From UMGS1532 sp045542355 (GTDB lineage Bacteria > Bacillota > Clostridia > Oscillospirales > Acutalibacteraceae), in the NCBI GenBank assembly GCA_045542355.1, contig JAZQKX010000042.1:26093-90092 (forward strand): 64,000 nucleotides of DNA. Direction: 5' to 3'. Below are positions 43,748 to 51,480 of this stretch, piece after piece (within the stretch, counting starts at the first letter, position 1; every line of letters begins with the position of its first letter). The translations under genes and the position numbers were made by a program. Under the pieces are notes generated by a model that did no database searches, was not told the origin of the DNA, and was given only the letters and a program-made list of their open reading frames with translations.

Positions 43748-43930
43748 TTAGTCTTCTACTTTGATGACCTCACGGCCGTTATAATATCCGCAAGAGGGAC
43801 ATACTCTGTGAGTTCTCTTATACTCACCGCAACGTGAACACTTTACAATGGAAGGTGCTGTAATCTTCCATACATTTGAACGTCTCTTATCTCGTCTTGC
43901 CTTTGAAGTTTTTCTCTTCGGTACTGCCAT
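43748..43930 (-). CDS. rpmF: 50S ribosomal protein L32
   Basis: A 60-residue protein, MAVPKRKTSKARRDKRRS start, with an intact zinc ribbon (CSRCGEYKRTHRVCPSC), i.e. the zinc-binding C+ form. AAGGAGG upstream. It follows yceD, the standard pair. Confidence 0.98.
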   Translation of the reverse strand: MAVPKRKTSKARRDKRRSNVWKITAPSIVKCSRCGEYKRTHRVCPSCGYYNGREVIKVED

Positions 43931-43981
43931 GTTGGCACCTCCTTAAAATTATCCTAATGCTTCGACTGTGATTTGGTAGGA

Positions 43982-44488
43982 TCACTCGTCGTCTTTTAAC
44001 AAATCTAAAAGAACCGCAAGTCTTGGGTCAACCTCCTTTTGGTTGCATCCGCAAACACCTTCGTTCAGGTTCTTTCCACACTGCTGACAAATACCCTTGC
44101 AATCTTCTTTACAAAGATGCTTAGATGGTATGTTCAGCACGACTTCAGTCAGCACCAGCTCATAGAGATCAAGCTTCATCTCGGGCAGGACCAACATCTC
44201 GTCGCTTTCCTCCTCATTTGCCAGTTCGGTTACAAGCACACGGCTTACAGGGATGCTGTAATGCTTAGTGCTGGGCGTACCGCAACGGTCACAATCGGCG
44301 GAATAATCAGCCTCTATCACGGCTGATAGGGAAACAATTCCGGTTTTGCTCAGGATTTCGCCAGTAATCCTGACAGGGGCTTTTATCGGGAATACCCCAG
44401 AGAATTCAATATCGCTTAAATCAAATTCAGCATTGAGTTCTTTGGCTCCGTTAGTTGTGCCAAAAAGCTGTTTCAAATCAAGAACCAT
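43982..44488 (-). CDS. yceD: YceD/DUF177 family protein
   Basis: A 168-residue protein upstream of rpmF. It is linked with 23S rRNA processing/ribosome assembly in other bacteria. CDRCGTP and CKEDCKGICQQCGKNL Cys motifs are seen. The ATG at 44488 (MVLDLKQLFG) is used; the longer frame would begin at a GTG lying inside the GAGGTG ribosome site. Confidence 0.92.
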   Translation of the reverse strand: MVLDLKQLFGTTNGAKELNAEFDLSDIEFSGVFPIKAPVRITGEILSKTGIVSLSAVIEADYSADCDRCGTPSTKHYSIPVSRVLVTELANEEESDEMLVLPEMKLDLYELVLTEVVLNIPSKHLCKEDCKGICQQCGKNLNEGVCGCNQKEVDPRLAVLLDLLKDDE

Positions 44489-44704
44489 ATAACTCACCTC
44501 AAATTGTCACACGGAATATTATATATAGTTTATACACAAATGTCAAGCATTTATTTCAAAATTTACCATATTTTTATGTATTTGCAAATAAGAGGTTAAA
44601 GCTTGTTTGTTTATTATTGAAATCTACCAAAATTATTTTCTGCACAATCATACGATATATTACGCAATTATTAACATTTTTTGAATTTTTTCTACGAATT
44701 TCTA

Positions 44705-44733
44705 TTGACACTCTATTTATTATAATGTATATT
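44705..44733 (+). promoter_or_regulatory. Sigma-A promoter of the antiporter gene
   Basis: TTGACA (44705-44710), 17 bp, TATATT (44728-44733). The divergent gap 44489-44763 is AT-rich with no other feature I can support. Confidence 0.8.
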
Positions 44734-44763
44734 AAAGATATTATTTTAAGGAGGTTTTACCTT

Positions 44764-46386
44764 ATGCAAGTAAAGAAACTTATTCCAAATCTTGCCATAA
44801 TTGCCTTTGTTATTGGCTTTGGTGTGCTTTGTGCATTCACTGGCGACATTATGAGCCCTATCGGCACTTTATGGTCGCTTTTCCCACCAGTAGTGGCGAT
44901 TGGTCTTGCTCTTATCACTAAGGAGGTTTATTCTTCTCTCTTCGTTGGTATTGTTGCAGGTGGTCTTTTAGCCACAAGCTTTAACCCCATCCACACCATC
45001 GATTCTGTTACCGACACAGGCTTTATCTCTGCGGTTTCGGGCAATGCTGGTATCTTCGCATTCCTCGTTTTCCTCGGTATTATTGTTGCTTTGCTCAACA
45101 AAGCAGGCGGTTCTCAGGCATTTGGCGAATGGGCATCCCGTCATGTTAAAACCAAGGTTGGCGCCGCTCTTGCCACCTTCTGCTTCGGCATTCTTATCTT
45201 TATTGATGACTACTTCAACTGTCTGACCGTTGGCGCTGTTATGCGTCCCGTTACCGACAAAACAAAGATTTCCAGAGCCAAGCTCTCATATCTCATTGAC
45301 GCTACTGCTGCTCCTGTTTGTATGATAGCTCCTATCTCCTCATGGGCTGCCGCAGTTGCCAGCTACGCTCCCGATGGCGAAGGTATCGGTCTTTTCGTTA
45401 AGGCTATCCCTTACAACTTCTACTCACTTCTTACATTTGTGTTCGTTATTTCTCTTACACTTATGAAATTTGACTATGGTCCAATGAAGCTTCACGAGAA
45501 GAACGCTATCAATGGTGACCTCTTCACCTACGGTGGTAATGTTGCTGGCGACGACAACGAGCTTCCCGCAACATCCAAGGGCAAGGTTATTGACCTTATA
45601 ATTCCCATCGTTGTACTTATCGCAATCTGCGTATTCTCTCTGTTCTATGTAGGCAGATGCATGGGCGAAGAGTGGGTATTCGCATCGGCAAACTATGACC
45701 CATCTTTAGGCTTTATCGATGCTTTCTCTAACACAGATGCAACCGTTGGCCTTCCCTGGGGCGGACTTGTTACTTTGGTGTTCGTTATCATCTACTTTGT
45801 TGCCCGTCGTCTGGTTTCATTCAAAGAAGCTATGTCTTGTATTCCCAAGGGCTTCATTGCAATGGTACCCGCCATCCTTATTCTCACCATGGCTACCACA
45901 TTGAAGAACATGACAGGTATGCTTGATTCAGACACCTTTGTTCAGGAAGCTTTGGCAAGTGCAGGCAGTCTCGACAAATTCTTACCCGCTATTATCTTCC
46001 TCGTTGCTTGTGGAATTGCTTTCTCCACAGGTACATCATGGGGCACTTTCGGTATTCTTATTCCAATTGTTACCGCTATCTTCCCTGTTGGCAGCGAACT
46101 TGGTATCATGGGTATGTCTGCATGTCTTGCAGGTGCTGTTTGCGGCGACCACTGCTCACCCATCTCCGATACAACAATCATGTCCTCTGCAGGTGCACAG
46201 TGTAACCACATCAACCACGTATCCACTCAGCTGCCTTACGCAGTCACCGTTGCCGCTATATCCTTAGTGTGCTACATAATCGCCGCTTTCGTAAGCAATG
46301 TGTATGTTTCACTCGTTATCTCAGCTGTTCTCACAGTTGCTACCCTCTTCGTTATTAAAATGATAACAAACAAAAAGGAAGCTTAA
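44764..46386 (+). CDS. NhaC-family Na+/H+ antiporter
   Basis: A 540-residue membrane transporter with about 11-13 hydrophobic segments. Start at 44764 (MQVKKLIPNLAII) after AAGGAGG; the frame reaches back to 44455 but overlaps the yceD start. FIDDYFNCLTVGAVMRPVTDK, DATAAPVCMIAPISSWAA (first part) and CGDHCSPISDTT are conserved NhaC segments with charged residues likely used for cation exchange. Strong GC-richer codon use in the 3' part suggests high expression. Substrate could also be another organic anion/cation exchanged by NhaC relatives. Confidence 0.88.
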   Translation: MQVKKLIPNLAIIAFVIGFGVLCAFTGDIMSPIGTLWSLFPPVVAIGLALITKEVYSSLFVGIVAGGLLATSFNPIHTIDSVTDTGFISAVSGNAGIFAFLVFLGIIVALLNKAGGSQAFGEWASRHVKTKVGAALATFCFGILIFIDDYFNCLTVGAVMRPVTDKTKISRAKLSYLIDATAAPVCMIAPISSWAAAVASYAPDGEGIGLFVKAIPYNFYSLLTFVFVISLTLMKFDYGPMKLHEKNAINGDLFTYGGNVAGDDNELPATSKGKVIDLIIPIVVLIAICVFSLFYVGRCMGEEWVFASANYDPSLGFIDAFSNTDATVGLPWGGLVTLVFVIIYFVARRLVSFKEAMSCIPKGFIAMVPAILILTMATTLKNMTGMLDSDTFVQEALASAGSLDKFLPAIIFLVACGIAFSTGTSWGTFGILIPIVTAIFPVGSELGIMGMSACLAGAVCGDHCSPISDTTIMSSAGAQCNHINHVSTQLPYAVTVAAISLVCYIIAAFVSNVYVSLVISAVLTVATLFVIKMITNKKEA

Positions 46387-46404
46387 ATAACTCCATTAAC
46401 TCAT

Positions 46405-46441
46405 CAGCAGTATTCCAATAACGGAATACTGCTGTTTTTTT
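46405..46441 (+). terminator. Terminator after the antiporter gene
   Basis: Perfect 12-bp stem CAGCAGTATTCC/GGAATACTGCTG followed by seven T. Confidence 0.93.
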
Positions 46442-46451
46442 GCAAATACAT

Positions 46452-46480
46452 TTGACGCTGGGGGTTATTTGTGGTAATAT
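46452..46480 (+). promoter_or_regulatory. Promoter of the small protein-murT-gatD operon
   Basis: TTGACG (46452-46457), 17 bp, TAATAT (46475-46480), followed by GAGG and the small gene. Confidence 0.72.
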
Positions 46481-46505
46481 GTTTTTGAGGAAATGAGGTA
46501 ATAAT

Positions 46506-46664
46506 ATGTATACTTTAGTTAGCATCCCCGCAACTGGTGAAAAGCCGATAAGCGGATGGATAATATTTCTTATAATAGTCGCGGCGTTGGCACTGATAAT
46601 CACTGTACTGGCTCCTAAAATTCCTGCCGTTATCGACTTCTTTAAAAGAAAATTCAAAAAATAG
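46506..46664 (+). CDS. 52-residue single-span membrane protein
   Basis: A short gene with ATG at 46506 seven bases after GAGG and with its own promoter. The product has an N-terminal IPATGEKPISG segment, one hydrophobic span (about residues 18-36) and a Lys/Arg tail (FFKRKFKK). The order LPxTG-like motif, span, basic tail resembles a sortase sorting signal with nothing attached, but there is no signal peptide. It is 35 bp upstream of murT, so it is probably co-transcribed with the lipid II amidation genes. Function unknown. Confidence 0.68.
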   Translation: MYTLVSIPATGEKPISGWIIFLIIVAALALIITVLAPKIPAVIDFFKRKFKK

Positions 46665-46699
46665 AGAAAACCTCAGCTCTTTTGAAAGGATATATAAAT

Positions 46700-48070
46700 T
46701 TGAAGATTCTTACTTGTTTTACTGTTATTATCTGCAGATTCGCCCGTTGGACTCTCCGCAAGCTTGGAAAGGGCGGCACTAATGTACCTGGCACCATTGC
46801 ATTGAAGCTACACCCTAAAATTCTGAAAGATTTATCTAAAGGTGTTAATATCATTCTCGTCACAGGAACAAACGGAAAGACCACCATAACCAGAATGATA
46901 GAGCAATGCCTCATTGAGGCGGGGCTTAGTTATTTCACCAATAAATCAGGCGCCAATATGGACACGGGTATTGTTACTGAATTTGTGGTTAATTCAACTA
47001 TTGGTGGTAAATGCAAATTTTCTTATGCGCTTATTGAATGTGATGAGTTGGCATTTCAAAAGGTCAGCCGATACGCAAAGATTGATTATGTTGTTATATC
47101 CAATGTGTTCCGCGATCAGTTGGACCGCTTCGGTGAAATCACCCACACGATAACCGGTCTTTACCAAGGCATTAACCACATTCCCGAGGCTGTGGTTTGT
47201 CTTAATGCTGACTGTTCCCTCTCTACATCTTTAAAAGCCCGTATTCCCAACGAGGTTATATTCTACGGGCTTGATTGTCCCATCTACAAGGACAAGGTTA
47301 AAGAGGTGTCAGACGCTCCATATTGTATAAACTGCAGAAACGAGTACACCTACAGCTATATAACCTATGGTCATTTAGGTAGCTATGAGTGTAAAAACTG
47401 CGGATATAAAAAGCCTGAGACCGCTATATCTGTGAGGGAAATCATAAGCAGTGATGTAGATTCAACCACTGTTATGATGGATCTTAGTGGCGATGAATCC
47501 GAAATTAAGATTAATCTACCCGGTGGATATAATATCTATAACGCGGCGGCATGTGCTTCTGTCTGCACTGCCATGGGACTAAACTATGATATAATTAAAA
47601 AGGGACTCGAGAGTTTCGAATGTGGTTTCGGCAGAATGGAAAAGTTCACCATCAACGATACCGATATCCGCATGATACTTGTTAAAAACCCTGCTGGTGC
47701 AAATCAGGTGCTGAGCTTTTTATTCAATATAAACGAGCCCTCGTTGTTTGTGGTGGGGCTTAACGACCGCTATGCCGATGGCACGGATATTTCCTGGATA
47801 TGGGACGCCGACTTTGAAAAACTCACAGCCATGGGAGATAAGCTAAAGGAAATCGTTGTTACAGGTATTCGGTGCGACGATATGGCATTGCGTTTTAAAT
47901 ATGCAGGTATTCCCCAGAATAAAATCAAGGTTATAAAAGACTACGATAAAATGCTGAATGAGATTGTTTCCCAATCCGCTCCTGTTTTTATCATGCCAAC
48001 ATATACAGCCATGCTGGAAATAAGAGAAAAAATCAGCAAAACCTACTCCTTTAAAGAGTTTTGGAAATAG
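46700..48070 (+). CDS. murT: Lipid II isoglutaminyl synthase, MurT subunit
   Basis: A 456-residue Mur-ligase-type subunit that, with GatD, amidates D-Glu of lipid II to D-isoglutamine. TTG at 46700 is preferred (AAAGGA eight or nine bases upstream, giving MKILTCFTVIICRFARWTL); an upstream TTG at 46682 is within the ribosome site. VTGTNGKTT (ATP loop), four Cys in CINC ... CKNCG (zinc ribbon) and the DUF1727 C-terminal domain are present. Confidence 0.95.
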   Translation: MKILTCFTVIICRFARWTLRKLGKGGTNVPGTIALKLHPKILKDLSKGVNIILVTGTNGKTTITRMIEQCLIEAGLSYFTNKSGANMDTGIVTEFVVNSTIGGKCKFSYALIECDELAFQKVSRYAKIDYVVISNVFRDQLDRFGEITHTITGLYQGINHIPEAVVCLNADCSLSTSLKARIPNEVIFYGLDCPIYKDKVKEVSDAPYCINCRNEYTYSYITYGHLGSYECKNCGYKKPETAISVREIISSDVDSTTVMMDLSGDESEIKINLPGGYNIYNAAACASVCTAMGLNYDIIKKGLESFECGFGRMEKFTINDTDIRMILVKNPAGANQVLSFLFNINEPSLFVVGLNDRYADGTDISWIWDADFEKLTAMGDKLKEIVVTGIRCDDMALRFKYAGIPQNKIKVIKDYDKMLNEIVSQSAPVFIMPTYTAMLEIREKISKTYSFKEFWK

Positions 48071-48084
48071 GGGGAATTAAAAAA

Positions 48085-48816
48085 ATGTACGAACTTAAAA
48101 TCTGTCATTTATACCCCGATACGCTGAATCTCTATGGTGACAGGGGTAATATCATCTGTATGCAAAAGCGTATGGAATGGCGCAATCTTAAAGCAGAAAT
48201 TGATGAAATATGCGTAGGCGAAAGTTTTAATCCAGAGGATTATGATATTTATTTTATTGGCGGCGGTCAGGATTTTGAACAATCGGTGTTGCTTAATGAC
48301 TTAAAGGGCGAAAAAGGTAAAGCAATCATAAACGCGGTTGAAAACGAAAAGGTATTTTTAACTATTTGCGGCGGATATCAGCTACTCGGTCAATACTACA
48401 AAACATGGGACGGAAAGCAATGTGACTTTTTGGGCGCAATTGACGTGCACACCATAGGTGAAAAGAAGCGCATGGTAGGAGATTTCATGTTTAAGCTCAA
48501 CGATGCTGACGGCGGACAAAATATTGTTGGATTTGAAAATCATTCGGGCAAGACCTATTTAGGTGATAAGGTAAAGCCTTTAGGTAAGATTATCTCCGGA
48601 CATGGAAATAATGGCGAGGATGGCACCGAAGGCGCAAGATACAAAAATGTATTTGCCAGTTACAGCCACGGTCCCCTGCTCCCCAAAAACCCACAGCTTT
48701 GCGATTATATACTTAAAACGGCTTTACAAAGAAAATATCCTAACGTATCTTTAAATACACTGGACGATGCCTTTGAAAACAACGCTTTCCAGTATATGCA
48801 AAATAGACTGAAATAA
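48085..48816 (+). CDS. gatD: Lipid II isoglutaminyl synthase, glutamine amidotransferase GatD
   Basis: A 243-residue class I (CobB/CobQ-type) glutaminase supplying ammonia to MurT. ATG at 48085 (MYELKICHLYPD) follows AGGGGG. Nucleophile Cys in TICGGYQLLG, His likely in SYSHGPLLPKNP. It starts 14 bp after the murT stop. Confidence 0.95.
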   Translation: MYELKICHLYPDTLNLYGDRGNIICMQKRMEWRNLKAEIDEICVGESFNPEDYDIYFIGGGQDFEQSVLLNDLKGEKGKAIINAVENEKVFLTICGGYQLLGQYYKTWDGKQCDFLGAIDVHTIGEKKRMVGDFMFKLNDADGGQNIVGFENHSGKTYLGDKVKPLGKIISGHGNNGEDGTEGARYKNVFASYSHGPLLPKNPQLCDYILKTALQRKYPNVSLNTLDDAFENNAFQYMQNRLK

Positions 48817-48823
48817 GAACCCG

Positions 48824-48856
48824 ACCCGCCGTGCGCAATTGAAATTGCGGGCGGGT
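48824..48856. repeat. GC-rich palindromic element after gatD
   Basis: ACCCGCC (48824-48830), three unpaired bases, CGCAATT (48834-48840), a two-base loop, then AATTGCG (48843-48849) and GGCGGGT (48850-48856). The arms are perfect, with a bulge only on one side. It stands before a separate terminator and is more GC-rich than its surroundings, like a dispersed palindromic repeat. Confidence 0.6.
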
Positions 48857-48888
48857 ACCCCGGAACCTTGTTGTATTCACAATAAACA

Positions 48889-48930
48889 AAACGGCTAAAT
48901 CTTCCCTTTGGAAGACTTAGCCGTTTTTAG
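48889..48930. terminator. Bidirectional terminator between gatD and the M23 peptidase gene
   Basis: ACGGCTAA-TCTTCC with GGAAGA-TTAGCCGT (48891-48925), followed by TTTTTAG on the plus strand and TTTTGTTT on the minus strand, so it can serve both convergent genes. Confidence 0.9.
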
Positions 48931-48938
48931 ATTTTAGT

Positions 48939-50183
48939 CTAGTTTATAAAATTCATGGGGTCAACACGGACGCCGTTCTGATTCACCTCTAAATGGAGGT
49001 GGTTACATTCAGAGTTGCCTGTGGAGCCAACTTCGGCAATTAATTCACCACGGTCTACCTTTTCACCAACAGTAACATTAAGTGAGCTACAGTGGGCATA
49101 TCGGCTTTGAATTCCGTTGCCATGGTCTACAACCACAGTATATCCCCAACCGCCGTTGGAATATCCTGATTCAATAACAGTTCCGCCTGCAGTAGCGTAA
49201 ATTGCCGTGCCATAAGGAGCGATGATATCTACGCCCTTGTGATAATATCCCCAACGGGGTTCGCCGTAGTAAGAGGTAATATAATAGTTATCTTTAAGAG
49301 GAAAGCTCATTTTAGCCTTTAAGGAAAGACTTCCAGTGCCTTTAACTACCTTTTTAGCGACAGGTTTCTTGGTGACTTCCGAGCTGATTTCCTCGCGAAG
49401 AACAACGGTATCACCATTGTAGTACACCTTTTCGGTTATGCTTTTAGAGCCGTTTTTACCCTCGCGGACTACAACCTTTTCTCCCTTAGCATATTCATCG
49501 GATTTAGTTACTTTGGTGTTATATTTAATTTTTTCTGTTCTGGTTTCAACTCGGTATCCCGAGAGTTCTACTCCGTCCACAATAAGTTGGTTATAGAGCA
49601 TTTCAGAATTGATAAGCTTATCGGTGGAATAAACACCTTTTTTTATCTTAAAATCACCTGAAAGTTTAGCATCTGTAAGACCGTCGCTGTTTTCAGAAAT
49701 ATATTTGCTGACAGCGGACTCAATCTGCTTCTGGGTATAACAAGTTGCATAAAGCTCTCCGTCCTTAAAAAGTCCGAAGTTTTCTTGAACTTCATCAACT
49801 GTTTCAACAATAGCTCGGCTTAAATCCTCGACATTAAGCATCTGCTCACCTGCTGCAACCTCTTCCTTAACGTGAACTGTGCTGAGGTTTTTAACAGCGG
49901 TATCGTCGGTGTTGGCGGTTATCGTTTCCATAGCTTCGGTATAAACCTCTTGAGAAGAAACATAGCCAATGGTCTCACCCTCGTAGCTAACAGCGTAAGC
50001 ATAGCTTGAATTAACGGTGAGTCCAAGAATAGTAACAACAGCAACCAAAAGGGTAAGGGGTGCCACAAGCAGAGTTCTGCGACTAAGCTTTACATTATGA
50101 CCCAAAGCGGTTGCTACATTATTATATATAGTTTTGATGTTAGACTTTGCGCGGGTAATGGTGCCGTACATTGTCTTACGCAT
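48939..50183 (-). CDS. M23 metallopeptidase with G5 domain (cell-wall hydrolase)
   Basis: A 414-residue secreted or membrane-anchored peptidoglycan endopeptidase. Cytoplasmic basic start, one membrane segment (about 41-65), a region of about 140 residues, G5 domain (about 215-290), and a LytM/M23 domain with HKGVDI and HLHLEV zinc/active-site motifs. ATG at 50183 follows GAAAGGA; the TTG just before is not needed. It likely cuts cross-links in wall remodelling or division. Confidence 0.93.
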   Translation of the reverse strand: MRKTMYGTITRAKSNIKTIYNNVATALGHNVKLSRRTLLVAPLTLLVAVVTILGLTVNSSYAYAVSYEGETIGYVSSQEVYTEAMETITANTDDTAVKNLSTVHVKEEVAAGEQMLNVEDLSRAIVETVDEVQENFGLFKDGELYATCYTQKQIESAVSKYISENSDGLTDAKLSGDFKIKKGVYSTDKLINSEMLYNQLIVDGVELSGYRVETRTEKIKYNTKVTKSDEYAKGEKVVVREGKNGSKSITEKVYYNGDTVVLREEISSEVTKKPVAKKVVKGTGSLSLKAKMSFPLKDNYYITSYYGEPRWGYYHKGVDIIAPYGTAIYATAGGTVIESGYSNGGWGYTVVVDHGNGIQSRYAHCSSLNVTVGEKVDRGELIAEVGSTGNSECNHLHLEVNQNGVRVDPMNFIN

Positions 50184-50240
50184 CAAATCAGTCCTTTCGT
50201 ATCGGTTTTAAAAATTACAGACTTGTAACCAACTGATACT

Positions 50241-50269
50241 ATTATAAACAAAAGGTTACAAAATTGCAA
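50241..50269 (-). promoter_or_regulatory. Promoter of the M23 peptidase gene
   Basis: TTGCAA (50269-50264), 17 bp, TATAAT (50246-50241). The spacer and -35 box lie within the left half of the large inverted repeat at 50250-50307. Confidence 0.8.
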
Positions 50270-50307
50270 TACTTTTCTTGAAAAAGTACTGCTTTTTGTA
50301 ACCTTTT
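50250..50307. repeat. Large inverted repeat between luxS and the M23 peptidase gene
   Basis: Outer arms AAAAGGTTACAAAA (50250-50263) and TTTTGTAACCTTTT (50294-50307) are perfect; inner arms (50266-50276 and 50282-50292) match with one mismatch. The whole 58 bases can fold into one hairpin. A third GTAACC copy lies at 50225-50230. It may terminate luxS transcripts and also be an operator for the peptidase promoter. Confidence 0.75.
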
Positions 50308-50343
50308 ACCTATTGTACAATATATTTGATGCTTTTTTGTGCA

Positions 50344-50799
50344 CTATGCATAACTCAGCATGTCGACGTTGTAATTTTCTACCACCGAAAGCATCTGGGC
50401 ACATTCGTTTTTAGCGCCCTCTAAATCGTGTTCAAGATAATTTCCACACTCAATTCGAGAGACACCTGGGATTTCTCCCTCATATTCGCTAATAAAGATT
50501 AAAGCCTTTTTAATAAGTTCTATAACCTCGGTGGCTGTAACCTTTCTGACAAGGAAATAGAAGCCTGTGCGACATCCCATTGGTCCGAAATAAATGATTT
50601 CATCACGAAATTCACTGTTTCTGACAAAGGTTGCGAACAGATGCTCAATGGTGTGCATTGCCGCGTTTTCTAAATATTCTCCGCCGTTGGGAAGCTTCAT
50701 GCGTATGTCATAGGTGGTTATGTCACCGTCAATACGGCTGGTATATATACCGCGTTTCAAGGTGTTGTGGTTAACAGTAAAACTTGCGATCCTTTCCAT
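50344..50799 (-). CDS. luxS: S-ribosylhomocysteine lyase LuxS
   Basis: A 151-residue metalloenzyme that splits S-ribosylhomocysteine into homocysteine and the AI-2 precursor. HTIEH (two metal His), GPMGCRTGFY (catalytic Cys) and the third metal His in NYLEHDLEGAK are present. It pairs with mtnN at 29.8 kb for SAH recycling. It lies 6 bp after the GNAT gene. Confidence 0.98.
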   Translation of the reverse strand: MERIASFTVNHNTLKRGIYTSRIDGDITTYDIRMKLPNGGEYLENAAMHTIEHLFATFVRNSEFRDEIIYFGPMGCRTGFYFLVRKVTATEVIELIKKALIFISEYEGEIPGVSRIECGNYLEHDLEGAKNECAQMLSVVENYNVDMLSYA

Positions 50800-50805
50800 T
50801 TAAGC

Positions 50806-51462
50806 TCACTCCTTTTCGTCAGATTTTGAATTTGCTTCCTCAGTTTCAGATGCCTCATTAGTTTCACTCTGAGGCTCGGTATCGTTTGTTGCATCTTCGT
50901 TTAAGCGTTTGTAATCGACGTCGGTTATTGCGTAAATATATACATCGTGACATTTACCATCGAGATAAATGCCCTTTCTCAAAAGGCCGTCACATTCCAT
51001 ATCAAGCCTTACAGCAAGTCGTACAGAGGGCAGGTTTGCAGTTGCAATTCTTGCAAACACACGCTGTACGCCAACAGTACAAAAAAGATATTCCAGCACG
51101 GCTTTAGCCGCCTCGGTGGCATAACCCTTGCCATAGTAGGCTTTCTGGATGCCATATCCCAGCTCTGCTACCTTATAATGGCGGTCGATGTCGGTGAGGC
51201 TGATGCTACCTATAACCTTGCCTGTCTCTTTAATTTCGATGCACCACATAAAGTATTCGCCGCGGTGCTCAGCCGAAAGCAAACCCTTTATAAACTGCTT
51301 AGTAACCGCTGCATCCTCATGGGGTTGCCAATCGGAATAACGGCTGGATACAGGGTCACAGCAATATTCATACAGGTCTCTGCAGTCCTTTTTCTTAACC
51401 TTTCGCAGTTTGAGACGCTCGGTCTCCAAAATCGGAAAGGGTTTAAAATATGTTGAATACAA
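50806..51462 (-). CDS. GNAT-family N-acetyltransferase, RimJ/RimL type
   Basis: A 218-residue acetyltransferase: core domain residues 8-175 starting LETERLKLRKV, with the acetyl-CoA loop QKAYYGKGYATEA. The tail (about 188-218) is acidic and low-complexity, rich in Glu/Ser/Asn, which is unusual for this family. Likely acetylates a ribosomal protein or small amine; target unknown. Confidence 0.87.
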   Translation of the reverse strand: MYSTYFKPFPILETERLKLRKVKKKDCRDLYEYCCDPVSSRYSDWQPHEDAAVTKQFIKGLLSAEHRGEYFMWCIEIKETGKVIGSISLTDIDRHYKVAELGYGIQKAYYGKGYATEAAKAVLEYLFCTVGVQRVFARIATANLPSVRLAVRLDMECDGLLRKGIYLDGKCHDVYIYAITDVDYKRLNEDATNDTEPQSETNEASETEEANSKSDEKE

Positions 51463-51480
51463 TTTTAAAAACCTCGTTAC

